A stretch of DNA of 9,607 nt from Alphaproteobacteria bacterium. GTDB lineage: Bacteria; Pseudomonadota; Alphaproteobacteria; Puniceispirillales; Marisalimonadaceae. The translations under genes and the position numbers were made by a program. Numbering within the stretch: position 1 is the stretch's first letter; each line of letters starts with the position of its first letter. The DNA lies in assembly GCA_016777645.1 (NCBI GenBank), contig JADHRC010000059.1:1-9607 (forward strand), read 5' to 3'. The notes below the pieces were generated by a model. It was not told where the DNA came from. It worked only from the letters and a program-made list of their open reading frames with translations, and did no database searches. This document shows positions 1 through 7,145 of the stretch, piece after piece.

Positions 1-281
1 TATTACAAATGGCTATGCTAAAACCAAAAATTTCAATTTTGGATGAGACGGACTCAGGTTTAGATGTTGATGCTCTCAAAATTGTTTCAGAAGGAGTTAA
101 TGCTCAAAGAAGTAAAGATAATGCAATTGTAGTAATCACACATTATCAAAGATTGTTAGATTATATTATTCCAGATTTTGTTCATATTTTATCCGATGGA
201 GCTATTATTAAATCTGGCGGTCCAGAATTAGCACTTGAAGTTGAAAAAAATGGGTATGCAGGGTTGATCAATGCTTCATGA
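1..281 (+). CDS. sufC: SufC, Fe-S cluster assembly ATPase (C-terminal part, 5' end outside window)
   Basis: This is the cytosolic ABC-type ATPase of the SufBC2D scaffold, which powers Fe-S cluster assembly. The reading frame is open from the window edge (first full codon at base 3, leucine), so the ATG at base 9 is an internal methionine and not the start. About 92 residues are visible of a family that is usually near 250. Walker B and D-loop appear as ILDETDSGLD, in the SufC-typical form with S-G-L-D followed by VDALKIV. The H-switch histidine lies in VITHYQRLLDYI, and the tail has the expected VHILSDGAIIKSGG strand segment. Walker A and the signature motif lie upstream of the window. The stop overlaps the sufD start by 11 bases, which fits the usual sufB-sufC-sufD order and translational coupling. 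Identification is firm because the HYQRLLDYI stretch is specific to SufC among ABC ATPases. Confidence 0.96.
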   Translation, partial: LQMAMLKPKISILDETDSGLDVDALKIVSEGVNAQRSKDNAIVVITHYQRLLDYIIPDFVHILSDGAIIKSGGPELALEVEKNGYAGLINAS

Positions 282-1539
282 TGTGAAAGAAGATTATGTA
301 AGGTCTATTAAAAATTCTACATCTTCATATGATAAAAAACATTTTAGATACCTGGCTTCAAGTGATTTCAATGGTTGGCCAAGTCCAATAGAAGAAAAAT
401 GGAGGTTGAGCAGGCTAGGAGTATTATCTAGATTAAAAATTAAACCTATTGAACCTAATTTAAGAAAAAGCTCAATTCATAATAAAACAATTGGTTCTAA
501 CATTATTAAGTTTGTTGATGGTGCTTTGCGAAAAGATCTCTCTTCTAACCTTCCTCCAAGTATCATTTTGAAAGAGCTTAATGAAATAGAAAGTCTAGAG
601 TTTTTAAAAAAAATTAAAAAAAGTGATTTAAATAATCACCCATCTACGAATGCTTCTTTATCTTGCACTCCCTCTATTATAAAATTAACAGTGGATGAAG
701 AGAGTAACTTTGAAGAATTAATAGAAATAACATATGAGGGGGGAGATGATGATTTTTCTGTCCATCCTGTTTTGTATATAGAATTGAAGAAAAATAGTAA
801 ATTATCTTTGATTGAACATTTCAATCATAAAAGCACACTTGTAATGCCCCTCCAATTAATAGAAGTTCAGGAAAAAGCGTATTTAAGTTCTATAAAAATT
901 TATAATGATAACTATGACACTTATAATCTCTCTGCTCACTGTGCTTTATTATCAAAAGATTCTAAATACAATTCTTTTTCTTTGGTTAAAGGAGGTATTT
1001 TTACGCGATCAGAAACACATGCTTACCTAAATGGTTCTAATGCTAACTTAAACCTTAATGGCGTTTATATTTCTGGTAAAAAACAGCATCATGATCTAAC
1101 TACAGCAATTTATCATAATGTACCAGACTGCACTTCTAAACAAATTGTTAGAGGTGTATTAGGCGGATTTTCTACTGGAGTTTTCCAAGGTAAAGTAAAA
1201 GTTTCCCCTGATGCTCAAAGGACAGACGGACAGCAGATGAGTAAAGCAATTCTAGTATCTCAAGATGCAAAAGCAAATGCCAAGCCTGAGCTTGAAATTT
1301 ATGCAGATGACGTTATCTGCGCTCATGGCGCAACTGTTGGTGAGTTGGATGATGATCAACTATTTTACTTAAATAGTAGAGGTATTGGTAAGAATAAAGC
1401 TAGAGAGATTCTTATTAAGGCTTTCTTGCATGATATAATTAGTGAATCTGTAGATAATAAATATCATGACTATATTTTTAACGAAGCTCAAACTTCTTTA
1501 TCATCTATTTTAAATGAAGAAAATATTATAAATGAATAA
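271..1539 (+). CDS. sufD: SufD, Fe-S cluster assembly scaffold protein
   Basis: SufD is the non-ATPase partner of SufB in the SufBC2D complex and helps build Fe-S clusters and acquire iron in the cytosol. The protein has 422 residues, a normal length. The N-terminal third is divergent and polar (rich in Asn, Ser and Lys), with a WRLSRLGVL segment near residues 45-52. The central beta-helix region is less distinctive. The C-terminal hallmark is clear: C350-A-H352-GATVGELDDDQLFYLNSRGI, followed by the KAREILIKAF helix. H352 corresponds to the conserved histidine (H360 in E. coli) implicated in cluster assembly. The ATG at 271 lies inside the end of sufC and has an AGGG at 260-263, seven bases upstream, so this start is well supported. 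The 3' end overlaps sufS by 8 bases. The conserved motif and gene order separate it from SufB, which is longer and is expected upstream of sufC. Confidence 0.95.
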   Translation: MLHDVKEDYVRSIKNSTSSYDKKHFRYLASSDFNGWPSPIEEKWRLSRLGVLSRLKIKPIEPNLRKSSIHNKTIGSNIIKFVDGALRKDLSSNLPPSIILKELNEIESLEFLKKIKKSDLNNHPSTNASLSCTPSIIKLTVDEESNFEELIEITYEGGDDDFSVHPVLYIELKKNSKLSLIEHFNHKSTLVMPLQLIEVQEKAYLSSIKIYNDNYDTYNLSAHCALLSKDSKYNSFSLVKGGIFTRSETHAYLNGSNANLNLNGVYISGKKQHHDLTTAIYHNVPDCTSKQIVRGVLGGFSTGVFQGKVKVSPDAQRTDGQQMSKAILVSQDAKANAKPELEIYADDVICAHGATVGELDDDQLFYLNSRGIGKNKAREILIKAFLHDIISESVDNKYHDYIFNEAQTSLSSILNEENIINE

Positions 1540-2755
1540 TTATGATGTAAATAAAATCAAAGAACAGTTTCCAGCTTTAAATAGGCAGGTTTGGGACAAG
1601 CCCTTAGTCTATCTTGATTCAGCTGCTTCTATGCAAAAACCTCAGCAAGTTTTAGAGAGTATTAATAAAAATTATTCATTCAATTATTCTAATGTGCATA
1701 GAGGCCTTCACAAATTATCAGAAGAAGCTACTGCAAATTATGAAGGTGCTAGATTAAAAATATCAAATTTTATGAATTGTAACCCACAAGAGATTGTTTT
1801 TACTTCAGGAGCAACTGCTGCAATAAATTTGATTGCATATAGCTGGGGAACAAAGAATTTAATGCCAGACGATGAGATTATTATTACAATCGCAGAACAT
1901 CACGCAAATATAGTTCCTTGGCAGCTTGTTGCTGAGCAAAGAGGAGCAAAGATTATTGCAGCTAAAGTAGATCCTGATCAAGACTTTGATTCAAAGATCA
2001 TAAAGGATCTCATCACATCAAAAACAAAAATAATTGCTTTTCCTCATGTTTCTAATGTTTTAGGCACAACTTTTCCTGTCAAAGAAATTTGTGATATTGC
2101 TAAGAAAAATGGTGTCATAAGTGTTGTGGATGGTTGTCAGGGAATTATCCACGAAAAAGTTGATGTCCAAGATTTAGGTTGTGATTTTTACTGTTTTTCT
2201 GGTCATAAATTATATGGTCCAACAGGTATTGGCGTGTTGTTTGGAAAATATAATTTGCTAGAAGAAATGCCCCCATTTTTAGGTGGAGGTGATATGATAG
2301 ATGTTGTAAAAATAGAAAAATCTACCTATGCCGATCCGCCCAACAGATTTGAAGCTGGTACACCACCTATTGTTCAAGCAATTGCCCTTGGAGAAGCAAT
2401 CGACTGGATAACTAATATAGGCATTGATAAAATTAGTGTTCATGAGAAAAATGTGATTTCTTATGGAACAGCTTTATTAGACTCAATTTCTGGTGTTAAT
2501 GTTTTTGGAAAGTCTCCAAATAAAACTGGTGTGGTTTCTTTTACTATGGATTGTGCCCATTCGCACGATATTGCAACTATAATTGATAGAGAAGGTATAG
2601 CAGTCAGGGCAGGTCATCACTGTGCTCAGCCTTTAATGGATTATTTTAACTTAGTATCTACTACTAGAGCTTCTGTAGGTGCTTATTCAACTAATGAAGA
2701 TTTTGATAAGTTAGCTGAAGCCCTCGTTAAAGTTAAAAAAATATTTGGTGCTTAG
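1532..2755 (+). CDS. sufS: SufS, group II cysteine desulfurase
   Basis: SufS is a PLP-dependent enzyme that converts cysteine to alanine and passes the persulfide sulfur to the SUF scaffold. The 407 residues match the family length (E. coli SufS has 406). The PLP-binding lysine is K226 in SGHK-LYGPTGIGVL. The catalytic cysteine is C364 in RAGHHCAQPL. Both sit at the same numbers I recall for E. coli SufS, so there is little net insertion or deletion. Other family motifs are YLDSAAS near residue 30, NVHRGLHKLSEEAT near 55, the TSGATAAINL cofactor loop near 90, AEHHANIVPW near 124 and RFEAGTPP near 270. The short RAGHHC loop places it in group II (SufS type) and not IscS/NifS. The ATG at 1532 overlaps the sufD stop; only a weak GAAGA lies upstream, so translation probably depends on coupling. 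No sufE or sufU lies next to it in the window. Confidence 0.97.
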   Translation: MNNYDVNKIKEQFPALNRQVWDKPLVYLDSAASMQKPQQVLESINKNYSFNYSNVHRGLHKLSEEATANYEGARLKISNFMNCNPQEIVFTSGATAAINLIAYSWGTKNLMPDDEIIITIAEHHANIVPWQLVAEQRGAKIIAAKVDPDQDFDSKIIKDLITSKTKIIAFPHVSNVLGTTFPVKEICDIAKKNGVISVVDGCQGIIHEKVDVQDLGCDFYCFSGHKLYGPTGIGVLFGKYNLLEEMPPFLGGGDMIDVVKIEKSTYADPPNRFEAGTPPIVQAIALGEAIDWITNIGIDKISVHEKNVISYGTALLDSISGVNVFGKSPNKTGVVSFTMDCAHSHDIATIIDREGIAVRAGHHCAQPLMDYFNLVSTTRASVGAYSTNEDFDKLAEALVKVKKIFGA

Positions 2756-2756
2756 A

Positions 2757-3173
2757 ATGAGTAATACAGAACAACTTCCTTTATCCGCTTTCATGCCCTC
2801 AAATGGGATAGATAATTCAAATGAACCTTTTGTTGCAAAGGTAGGAAAAGAAAATAAAAATATTAAAACTAAAATAAAACTATCCCAAGTCATTGAATAT
2901 CTTCAAACTATTTTTGACCCAGAACTACCAATTAATATTTATGATTTGGGTTTAATTTATGACATAAAAATCCTAGATAATAATAATATTAAAGTAGAAA
3001 TGTCTCTTACCGCACCCGGTTGTCCAGTTGCAGGAGAGATGCCTGGTCAAGTTGCTGAAAAAATTGCACAAATTTCTGAGGTAGGTTTAGTTGAGGTTAA
3101 GCTTGTATGGGAACCAGCCTGGACAAAGGATAGAATGAGTGACGATGCTAAAATGGCACTTGATATATTTTAA
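2757..3173 (+). CDS. sufT: SufT-like MIP18/DUF59 family Fe-S maturation protein
   Basis: This is a MIP18-family (DUF59) protein of 138 residues. In bacteria these proteins help mature or traffic Fe-S clusters, and the name SufT is used when the gene sits in a SUF operon, as here. The core domain covers residues 42-138. It contains DPELP (54-58), IYDLGLIY (61-68), SLTAPGCPVAGEMP (83-96, with the conserved cysteine C89) and the family's C-terminal WEPAWTKDRMS (118-128). The first 40 residues are polar, lack recognisable motifs and look flexible. The ATG at 2757 is chosen. It follows the sufS stop by one base and has TTGGTG about six bases upstream. In-frame TTG (2745) and GTG (2748) codons would overlap sufS and add four residues or fewer. 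The biochemical role is inferred from family and context, and the exact partner is unknown. Confidence 0.93.
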   Translation: MSNTEQLPLSAFMPSNGIDNSNEPFVAKVGKENKNIKTKIKLSQVIEYLQTIFDPELPINIYDLGLIYDIKILDNNNIKVEMSLTAPGCPVAGEMPGQVAEKIAQISEVGLVEVKLVWEPAWTKDRMSDDAKMALDIF

Positions 3174-3178
3174 TTTTG

Positions 3179-3184
3179 AAGGAG
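3179..3184 (+). promoter_or_regulatory. Shine-Dalgarno site of sufA
   Basis: AAGGAG lies six bases before the ATG at 3191. It is the strongest ribosome binding site in the window. It decides the sufA start against the in-frame TTG at 3176, because the TTG overlaps the site itself. Confidence 0.85.
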
Positions 3185-3190
3185 TTCTTC

Positions 3191-3538
3191 ATGACTGTAG
3201 ATTCAAAACCCTTGTTAACTCTAACTGATGCCGCAGTAAATAGAATAAAAGACATCATGGCTAACGCTAATTCAGAAGTAATTGGGCTCAGAATAGGTAT
3301 TAAGACAGCCGGCTGTTCTGGTATGAAGTATAATGTTGAATATGCTACTGAGATAAAGCCTTATGAAGAGAAAATAATTTCAAAAGGTGTAGTGATTTGT
3401 ATTGACCCAGCTGCGATAATGTTTCTAGTAGGATCAGAAATGGATTATAAAGAACAAAAATTCAGTTCAGGGTTTGAGTTTAAAAACCCTAATGAAATTG
3501 CCAGATGTGGTTGTGGTGAAAGTTTCACTGTAGCTTAA
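3191..3538 (+). CDS. sufA: A-type Fe-S carrier protein (SufA/IscA family)
   Basis: This is a small cytosolic A-type carrier that receives Fe-S clusters from the SufBCD scaffold and hands them to client enzymes. It has 115 residues. All three cluster-ligand cysteines are present: C42 in TAGCSGMKY, and C106 and C108 in RCGCGESF at the C-terminus. The CGCGESF ending is more typical of SufA/IscA than of ErpA, where I expect CGCGSSF. A start at 3191 is chosen because of the AAGGAG just upstream; a TTG at 3176 would add five residues. The gene begins 17 bases after sufT and is followed 22 bases later by the Atm1-type transporter, all on the same strand. The position at the end of the SUF genes supports the name sufA. 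SufA and IscA cannot be told apart by sequence motif alone. Confidence 0.95.
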   Translation: MTVDSKPLLTLTDAAVNRIKDIMANANSEVIGLRIGIKTAGCSGMKYNVEYATEIKPYEEKIISKGVVICIDPAAIMFLVGSEMDYKEQKFSSGFEFKNPNEIARCGCGESFTVA

Positions 3539-3560
3539 TATTTAAAAAAAATTGGTGTAA

Positions 3561-5360
3561 ATGATGAAAAATGCAGAAGCATTTCCTTCAAAGGATAAAG
3601 TATTATCTCCATTAAGGACTTTAAAAGAGTTGATAAGGTTTGTAATTCCTAAGGGTAATAAAGAAATGCCCATTAGGATAACGTTAGCCATGGTATTTCT
3701 AGGGCTAGCTACGCTAGTAACGGTATACACACCTTTTTTATATGGAAAGGCTGTTGATTTAGTTGCAGAAGGGGAAAAATTAGATTTAAGTCTGTTGTGG
3801 TTTGTAATAGGAGCCTACGCGTTAGCAAGATTGGGACAAGTATTTTTTGATGAAGCTAAAGAATTTGTTTTTGCTAGAGTTGCGCAGAGAGCAGTTAGAG
3901 GAGCTGCATTAAAAGCTTTTAAACATATGCATAGTTTATCTTTAACATTTCATTTAAATAGACAAACAGGTGGATTAACTAGGGCAATAGATAGAGGCGC
4001 AAAAGGTATTGAATTTTTATTAAGGTTTACAGCATTTGAAATTGTACCAGTATTGGTTGAATTGATAACTGTTGGTGTTGTTCTATGGGTTACCTTTGGT
4101 TTTATGTATGCTGCAGTAACAGTAACTACTGTTTTGATCTACGTAATTTATACTATCAAGGTAACCGAATGGCGAATAGCTATAAGAAGAAAGATGAATG
4201 TAGCAGATGAAAATGCGTCAACTAAGGCAGTTGATAGCCTTTTGAATTATGAAACTGTAAAATATTTTAATGCTGAAATTATCGAAGCAGAAAGATTTGA
4301 TAAAGCGATGAAATTATATGAAGATTCTGCTGTAAAAGCTAGAGCTTCTCTTTCAATAGTCAATATTGGCCAAGGTGGAATAATTGCTTTAGGCTTATTC
4401 TTAATCATGGGAATGGCAGGAGAAGATATAGCAAAGGGAAAAATGTCAATTGGGGATTTTGTTGTAGTCAATACATTCTTATTACAATTATATTTACCTT
4501 TAAATTTTTTAGGTTTTATATATAGAGAAATTAGACAATCCTTGTTAGATATGGGTAGGATGTTTGCGCTAGTAGATGAAATACCAGACATTGAAGATAA
4601 AAAAAATGCAAAAGAGTTAAAAGTCAAGCTTGGGAAAGTAACATTTAAAAATGTTAATTTTTGGTTTGGAAAAAGACATATCCTAAAAAATTTAAGTTTT
4701 GAAATAGCACCTGGTAAAAAAGTCGCCATAGTTGGTCCTACTGGAGCAGGTAAATCTACAATATCAAAACTTTTATTTAGGTTCTATGATCCATCTTCTG
4801 GTAATATTTATATAGATGACCAATCTATTAACGATGTTACACAGACCTCTTTAAGATCAAACATTGGTGTGGTTCCTCAAGATACAGTCTTATTTAATGA
4901 TACAATAAAATATAATATTTCTTATTCTAAGCCGGGTTCTTCTCTAAAAGAAATTAATAAAGCAGCAAGGTTATCTTCAATTGATAAATTTATAAAAAAT
5001 CTAGAATTAGGTTACGATACTATTGTTGGTGAAAGAGGGTTAAAGCTCTCTGGTGGAGAAAAGCAAAGGGTTGCTATAGCTAGAGCACTTTTGAAAAACC
5101 CAAAAATATTTATATTTGATGAAGCAACTTCGGCACTTGATACAAAAACAGAAAAATCTATTGAAAAATCCTTAAAAAAATTATCTAACAATAATACTAC
5201 TCTTGTTATTGCACATAGATTATCCACAGTTATAGATGCAGATAAGATTATTGTTTTAGATAAGGGCCAAGTTAAAGAAGAAGGTTCTCATTTAGAGTTG
5301 TTAAACAAGAATGGTTTATATGCTGAAATGTGGCAAAGGCAACAAGAACTTTTATCTTAA
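3561..5360 (+). CDS. Atm1/HMT1-type ABC exporter (half-transporter, probable glutathione-conjugate export)
   Basis: This is an inner-membrane ABC half-transporter that should work as a homodimer. It is a 599-residue protein of the Atm1/ABCB7/HMT1 group, linked in other organisms to export of glutathione-bound sulfur or metal compounds. Six hydrophobic segments are visible near residues 38-60, 75-97, 152-178, 180-200, 272-288 and 297-320. Family-specific stretches are NRQTGGLTRAIDRG (133-146) and LLNYETVKYFNAE (227-239). As I recall the Novosphingobium Atm1 glutathione site (Y195, R206, R210, N269, Q272, R323), each residue has a match here one position lower: Y194, R205, R209, N268, Q271, R322. 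The ATPase domain has Walker A GPTGAGKST (392-400), signature LSGGEKQ (496-502), Walker B IFIFDE with D520 and E521, and the switch histidine H552. It follows sufA by 22 bases. The start has only a weak GGTG upstream. The true substrate is inferred. Confidence 0.94.
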   Translation: MMKNAEAFPSKDKVLSPLRTLKELIRFVIPKGNKEMPIRITLAMVFLGLATLVTVYTPFLYGKAVDLVAEGEKLDLSLLWFVIGAYALARLGQVFFDEAKEFVFARVAQRAVRGAALKAFKHMHSLSLTFHLNRQTGGLTRAIDRGAKGIEFLLRFTAFEIVPVLVELITVGVVLWVTFGFMYAAVTVTTVLIYVIYTIKVTEWRIAIRRKMNVADENASTKAVDSLLNYETVKYFNAEIIEAERFDKAMKLYEDSAVKARASLSIVNIGQGGIIALGLFLIMGMAGEDIAKGKMSIGDFVVVNTFLLQLYLPLNFLGFIYREIRQSLLDMGRMFALVDEIPDIEDKKNAKELKVKLGKVTFKNVNFWFGKRHILKNLSFEIAPGKKVAIVGPTGAGKSTISKLLFRFYDPSSGNIYIDDQSINDVTQTSLRSNIGVVPQDTVLFNDTIKYNISYSKPGSSLKEINKAARLSSIDKFIKNLELGYDTIVGERGLKLSGGEKQRVAIARALLKNPKIFIFDEATSALDTKTEKSIEKSLKKLSNNNTTLVIAHRLSTVIDADKIIVLDKGQVKEEGSHLELLNKNGLYAEMWQRQQELLS

Positions 5361-5365
5361 CTTAA

Positions 5366-6124
5366 TCACATAGAAAATTGTTCTTTTAGGTATTTATCTT
5401 CCATACTATTAGTTTTATCATAAAGTACTCTTAAATTTATATCTGGTCGTTGTGATACCAAAACTTGTTTTATATTTTTTACTTCTCTTGCATCAGCACT
5501 AGCACTTACAGGTCTTAGCTTTGGATTAAGTATGTTGAACTCAACTATAGATTTATTTTTTATTAACGCCCCTTTCCATCTTCTAGGTCTAAAAGGACTT
5601 ATAGGAGTTAAGGCTAATATTTCAGAACCTATTGGTAAAATTGGACCATGCGCTGAGAGATTATAAGCTGTTGAACCAACTGGAGTTGCAACCATTACAC
5701 CATCACAGGTTAATTCACTTAATCTTTCAGTGCCATCAATTTTAATAGAGATTATAGCACTTTGATGGGTCCTTCTGAATATAGATACTTCATTAATTGC
5801 TAGCTCTATGAATTCATTATTCTTTAGGTCAATTGCTTTCATTTCTAAGGGATGAACAATAATTTCATTTGCATCTTTTAATCGTTCAATCAAATTTTCT
5901 TTTTCAAAATCATTCATTAAAAAACCAATGTTTCCTCTATTTATCCCAAAGACAGGTATGTTATAATCAATACTCTGTCTTATGGCAGAGAGCATGGCAC
6001 CATCTCCTCCTACAGCTACTATCACTTCCGCTTCAGATATTTCGGCTTGACCATATAATTTTAGTAATTCACTTGATACTGATTGTGATTTTTTGTTCTT
6101 TGCAATACTAAAATGAATTTTCAA
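5366..6124 (-). CDS. nadK: NAD kinase
   Basis: This cytosolic enzyme phosphorylates NAD to NADP using ATP, the only known route to NADP. The protein is 252 residues, typical of the short alphaproteobacterial form. Motifs in order are the GGDG catalytic loop (39-42, in VAVGGDGAML), FGINRGNIGFL (59-69), the NE pair of the second conserved segment (111-112), CDGVMVATPVGSTAYNLSAHGP (140-161) and LTPISPFRPRRWKGALI (172-188). I know the last segment from alphaproteobacterial NAD kinases. The start is a TTG (bases 6124-6122). It has an AAAGGG eight bases upstream, and no in-frame ATG occurs before residue 44, inside the catalytic loop region, so TTG is very likely. The gene is the only minus-strand gene here. 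It converges on the Atm1-type gene with five bases between stops, and diverges from kdsD. Confidence 0.96.
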   Translation of the reverse strand: MKIHFSIAKNKKSQSVSSELLKLYGQAEISEAEVIVAVGGDGAMLSAIRQSIDYNIPVFGINRGNIGFLMNDFEKENLIERLKDANEIIVHPLEMKAIDLKNNEFIELAINEVSIFRRTHQSAIISIKIDGTERLSELTCDGVMVATPVGSTAYNLSAHGPILPIGSEILALTPISPFRPRRWKGALIKNKSIVEFNILNPKLRPVSASADAREVKNIKQVLVSQRPDINLRVLYDKTNSMEDKYLKEQFSM

Positions 6125-6195
6125 AGATTTTACCCTTTTTGTGGTATTTAAATTAATTTTACGTTAATACATTCTCATATTAAATGGTGATTTAA
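6125..6195. promoter_or_regulatory. Divergent intergenic region, probable promoters for nadK and kdsD
   Basis: These 71 bases separate the divergent nadK and kdsD genes and are the only place in the window where both flanking genes need transcription to begin. On the minus strand TAAAAT (6161-6156) matches five of six bases of the sigma-70 -10 consensus and lies 31 bases before the nadK start codon; the -35 candidate 17 bases away is poor. On the plus strand no good -10/-35 pair is clear. CATATT (6176-6181) matches four of six and would give a very short leader. GGTGA at 6186-6190 is the likely kdsD ribosome binding site, five bases before the ATG. I saw no operator palindrome, preQ1 riboswitch or other structured leader. 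The region is assigned mainly from gene orientation. Confidence 0.5.
6133..6138 (-). promoter_or_regulatory. Shine-Dalgarno site of nadK (supports TTG start)
   Basis: On the minus strand AAAGGG reads here, eight bases before the TTG at 6124. It supports that unusual start codon, since no ATG or GTG lies in a suitable position. Confidence 0.7.
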
Positions 6196-7131
6196 ATGAA
6201 AGCAATAGAAACAGCACTTAGCTTAACTCAGGCTTATAAGTCAGGTATTGAGCGATTTGAGAATATGCTTGGAAATGATTTTTCTAAGGCTGTTAAACTG
6301 ATGAGCAAAAGTTCCACTCATATAATTGTTTGTGGTATGGGTAAGTCTGGTTTAGTAGGAAGAAAAATATCATCAACTCTTGCGTCGACTGGAACACCAA
6401 GTATTTTTCTTCATCCTGCCGAAGCAATACATGGTGATCTTGGTAAAGTACAGAGAAATTCTATTGTTTTATTGATTTCATATTCAGGAGAAACTGGTGA
6501 AATTATTGCTCTAATTCCTGCTCTGAGGAGATTAGACGTTACATTAGTAGCTCTTACTGGTGTTAAAGATTCAACGCTAGCATTAAAAGCGGATATTGTT
6601 TTAGATACATCAGTAGATAGAGAAGCGTGTCCATTAAATTTAGCACCCACTACATCTACAATGATAACTATGGTTTTAGGAGATGCTTTGGCAGTGTCCT
6701 TAATGGAACTAAAAAATTTTAAACAAGAAGACTTTGCTTTAACTCACCCTGGAGGCTCTCTTGGTAAAAGATTACTTTCAAAAGTTAAAGATGAAATGAA
6801 ACAAACTAATCTTCCATTTGTTGATAAGCAGTCAAATGTTCAAGATGTTCTTGTTAAAATGACAGAAGGACGACTTGGACTTGCTTTAGTTGGAAGTAAA
6901 GAAGATTTATTCGGAATTATTACTGATGGTGATATCAGACGAGCTTTAATTGACAATGCCGAATTTTCTCAATTAAAAGCTATTGATTTAATGAATAAAA
7001 ACCCTTTGATAGCTTTTGAAACTGATAATTTGCAAGCTGCAGAAAAAAGGATGAGGGAAGCTAAAGTTCAATGCCTTGTGGTTAAAAACAAAATCAATGA
7101 AGTTGTAGGGGTAATTCAAATTTTTGAATGA
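6196..7131 (+). CDS. kdsD: Arabinose-5-phosphate isomerase (KdsD/KpsF family, SIS plus CBS domains)
   Basis: This enzyme interconverts ribulose 5-phosphate and arabinose 5-phosphate, the first committed step toward Kdo of lipopolysaccharide, in the cytosol. The 311 residues are close to the family's usual 320-330. The N-terminal SIS domain (about 35-170) contains CGMGKSGLVGRKI, HPAEAIHGDLG and SYSGETGE. The catalytic set recalled for E. coli KdsD (K59, E111, E152, H193) appears at K50, E102, E143 and H184, a constant offset of nine, with H184 in THPGGSLGKRL. Two CBS repeats follow (about 205-255 and 265-311), with GIITDGDIRRAL ending the first. The ATG at 6196 has GGTGA five bases upstream. 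Its stop overlaps an ATG in the queA frame. The family includes KpsF and GutQ, which catalyse the same reaction, so the symbol is a best guess while the activity is well supported. Confidence 0.95.
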   Translation: MKAIETALSLTQAYKSGIERFENMLGNDFSKAVKLMSKSSTHIIVCGMGKSGLVGRKISSTLASTGTPSIFLHPAEAIHGDLGKVQRNSIVLLISYSGETGEIIALIPALRRLDVTLVALTGVKDSTLALKADIVLDTSVDREACPLNLAPTTSTMITMVLGDALAVSLMELKNFKQEDFALTHPGGSLGKRLLSKVKDEMKQTNLPFVDKQSNVQDVLVKMTEGRLGLALVGSKEDLFGIITDGDIRRALIDNAEFSQLKAIDLMNKNPLIAFETDNLQAAEKRMREAKVQCLVVKNKINEVVGVIQIFE

Positions 7132-7145
7132 CTTATTGTAATTTC

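Noticed and set aside
9..281. A complete 90-residue ATPase-like gene starting at the ATG at base 9
   Set aside because: The frame is open to the left edge and the methionine is inside the SufC sequence (L-Q-M-A before Walker B), so this is the tail of a longer gene.
2745..2756. TTG or GTG start for the sufT-like gene upstream of the ATG at 2757
   Set aside because: It would overlap sufS and add a few residues without family support; the ATG directly after the sufS stop is better placed and the same bases can serve as its ribosome binding site.
4247..4729. 160-residue open frame on the minus strand inside the Atm1-type gene
   Set aside because: It lies wholly opposite a gene with intact ABC exporter motifs, has no recognisable domain or ribosome binding site, and is the kind of antisense frame expected from the codon use.
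5869..6111. 80-residue plus-strand frame opposite nadK
   Set aside because: Leucine- and histidine-rich translation without family motifs, fully opposite the NAD kinase catalytic region; a shadow frame.
6125..6195. Possible preQ1 riboswitch ahead of the kdsD-queA-tgt-queG operon
   Set aside because: The 71 bases do not show the compact C-rich aptamer pattern or a hairpin near the ribosome binding site, and the first gene is not a queuosine gene.
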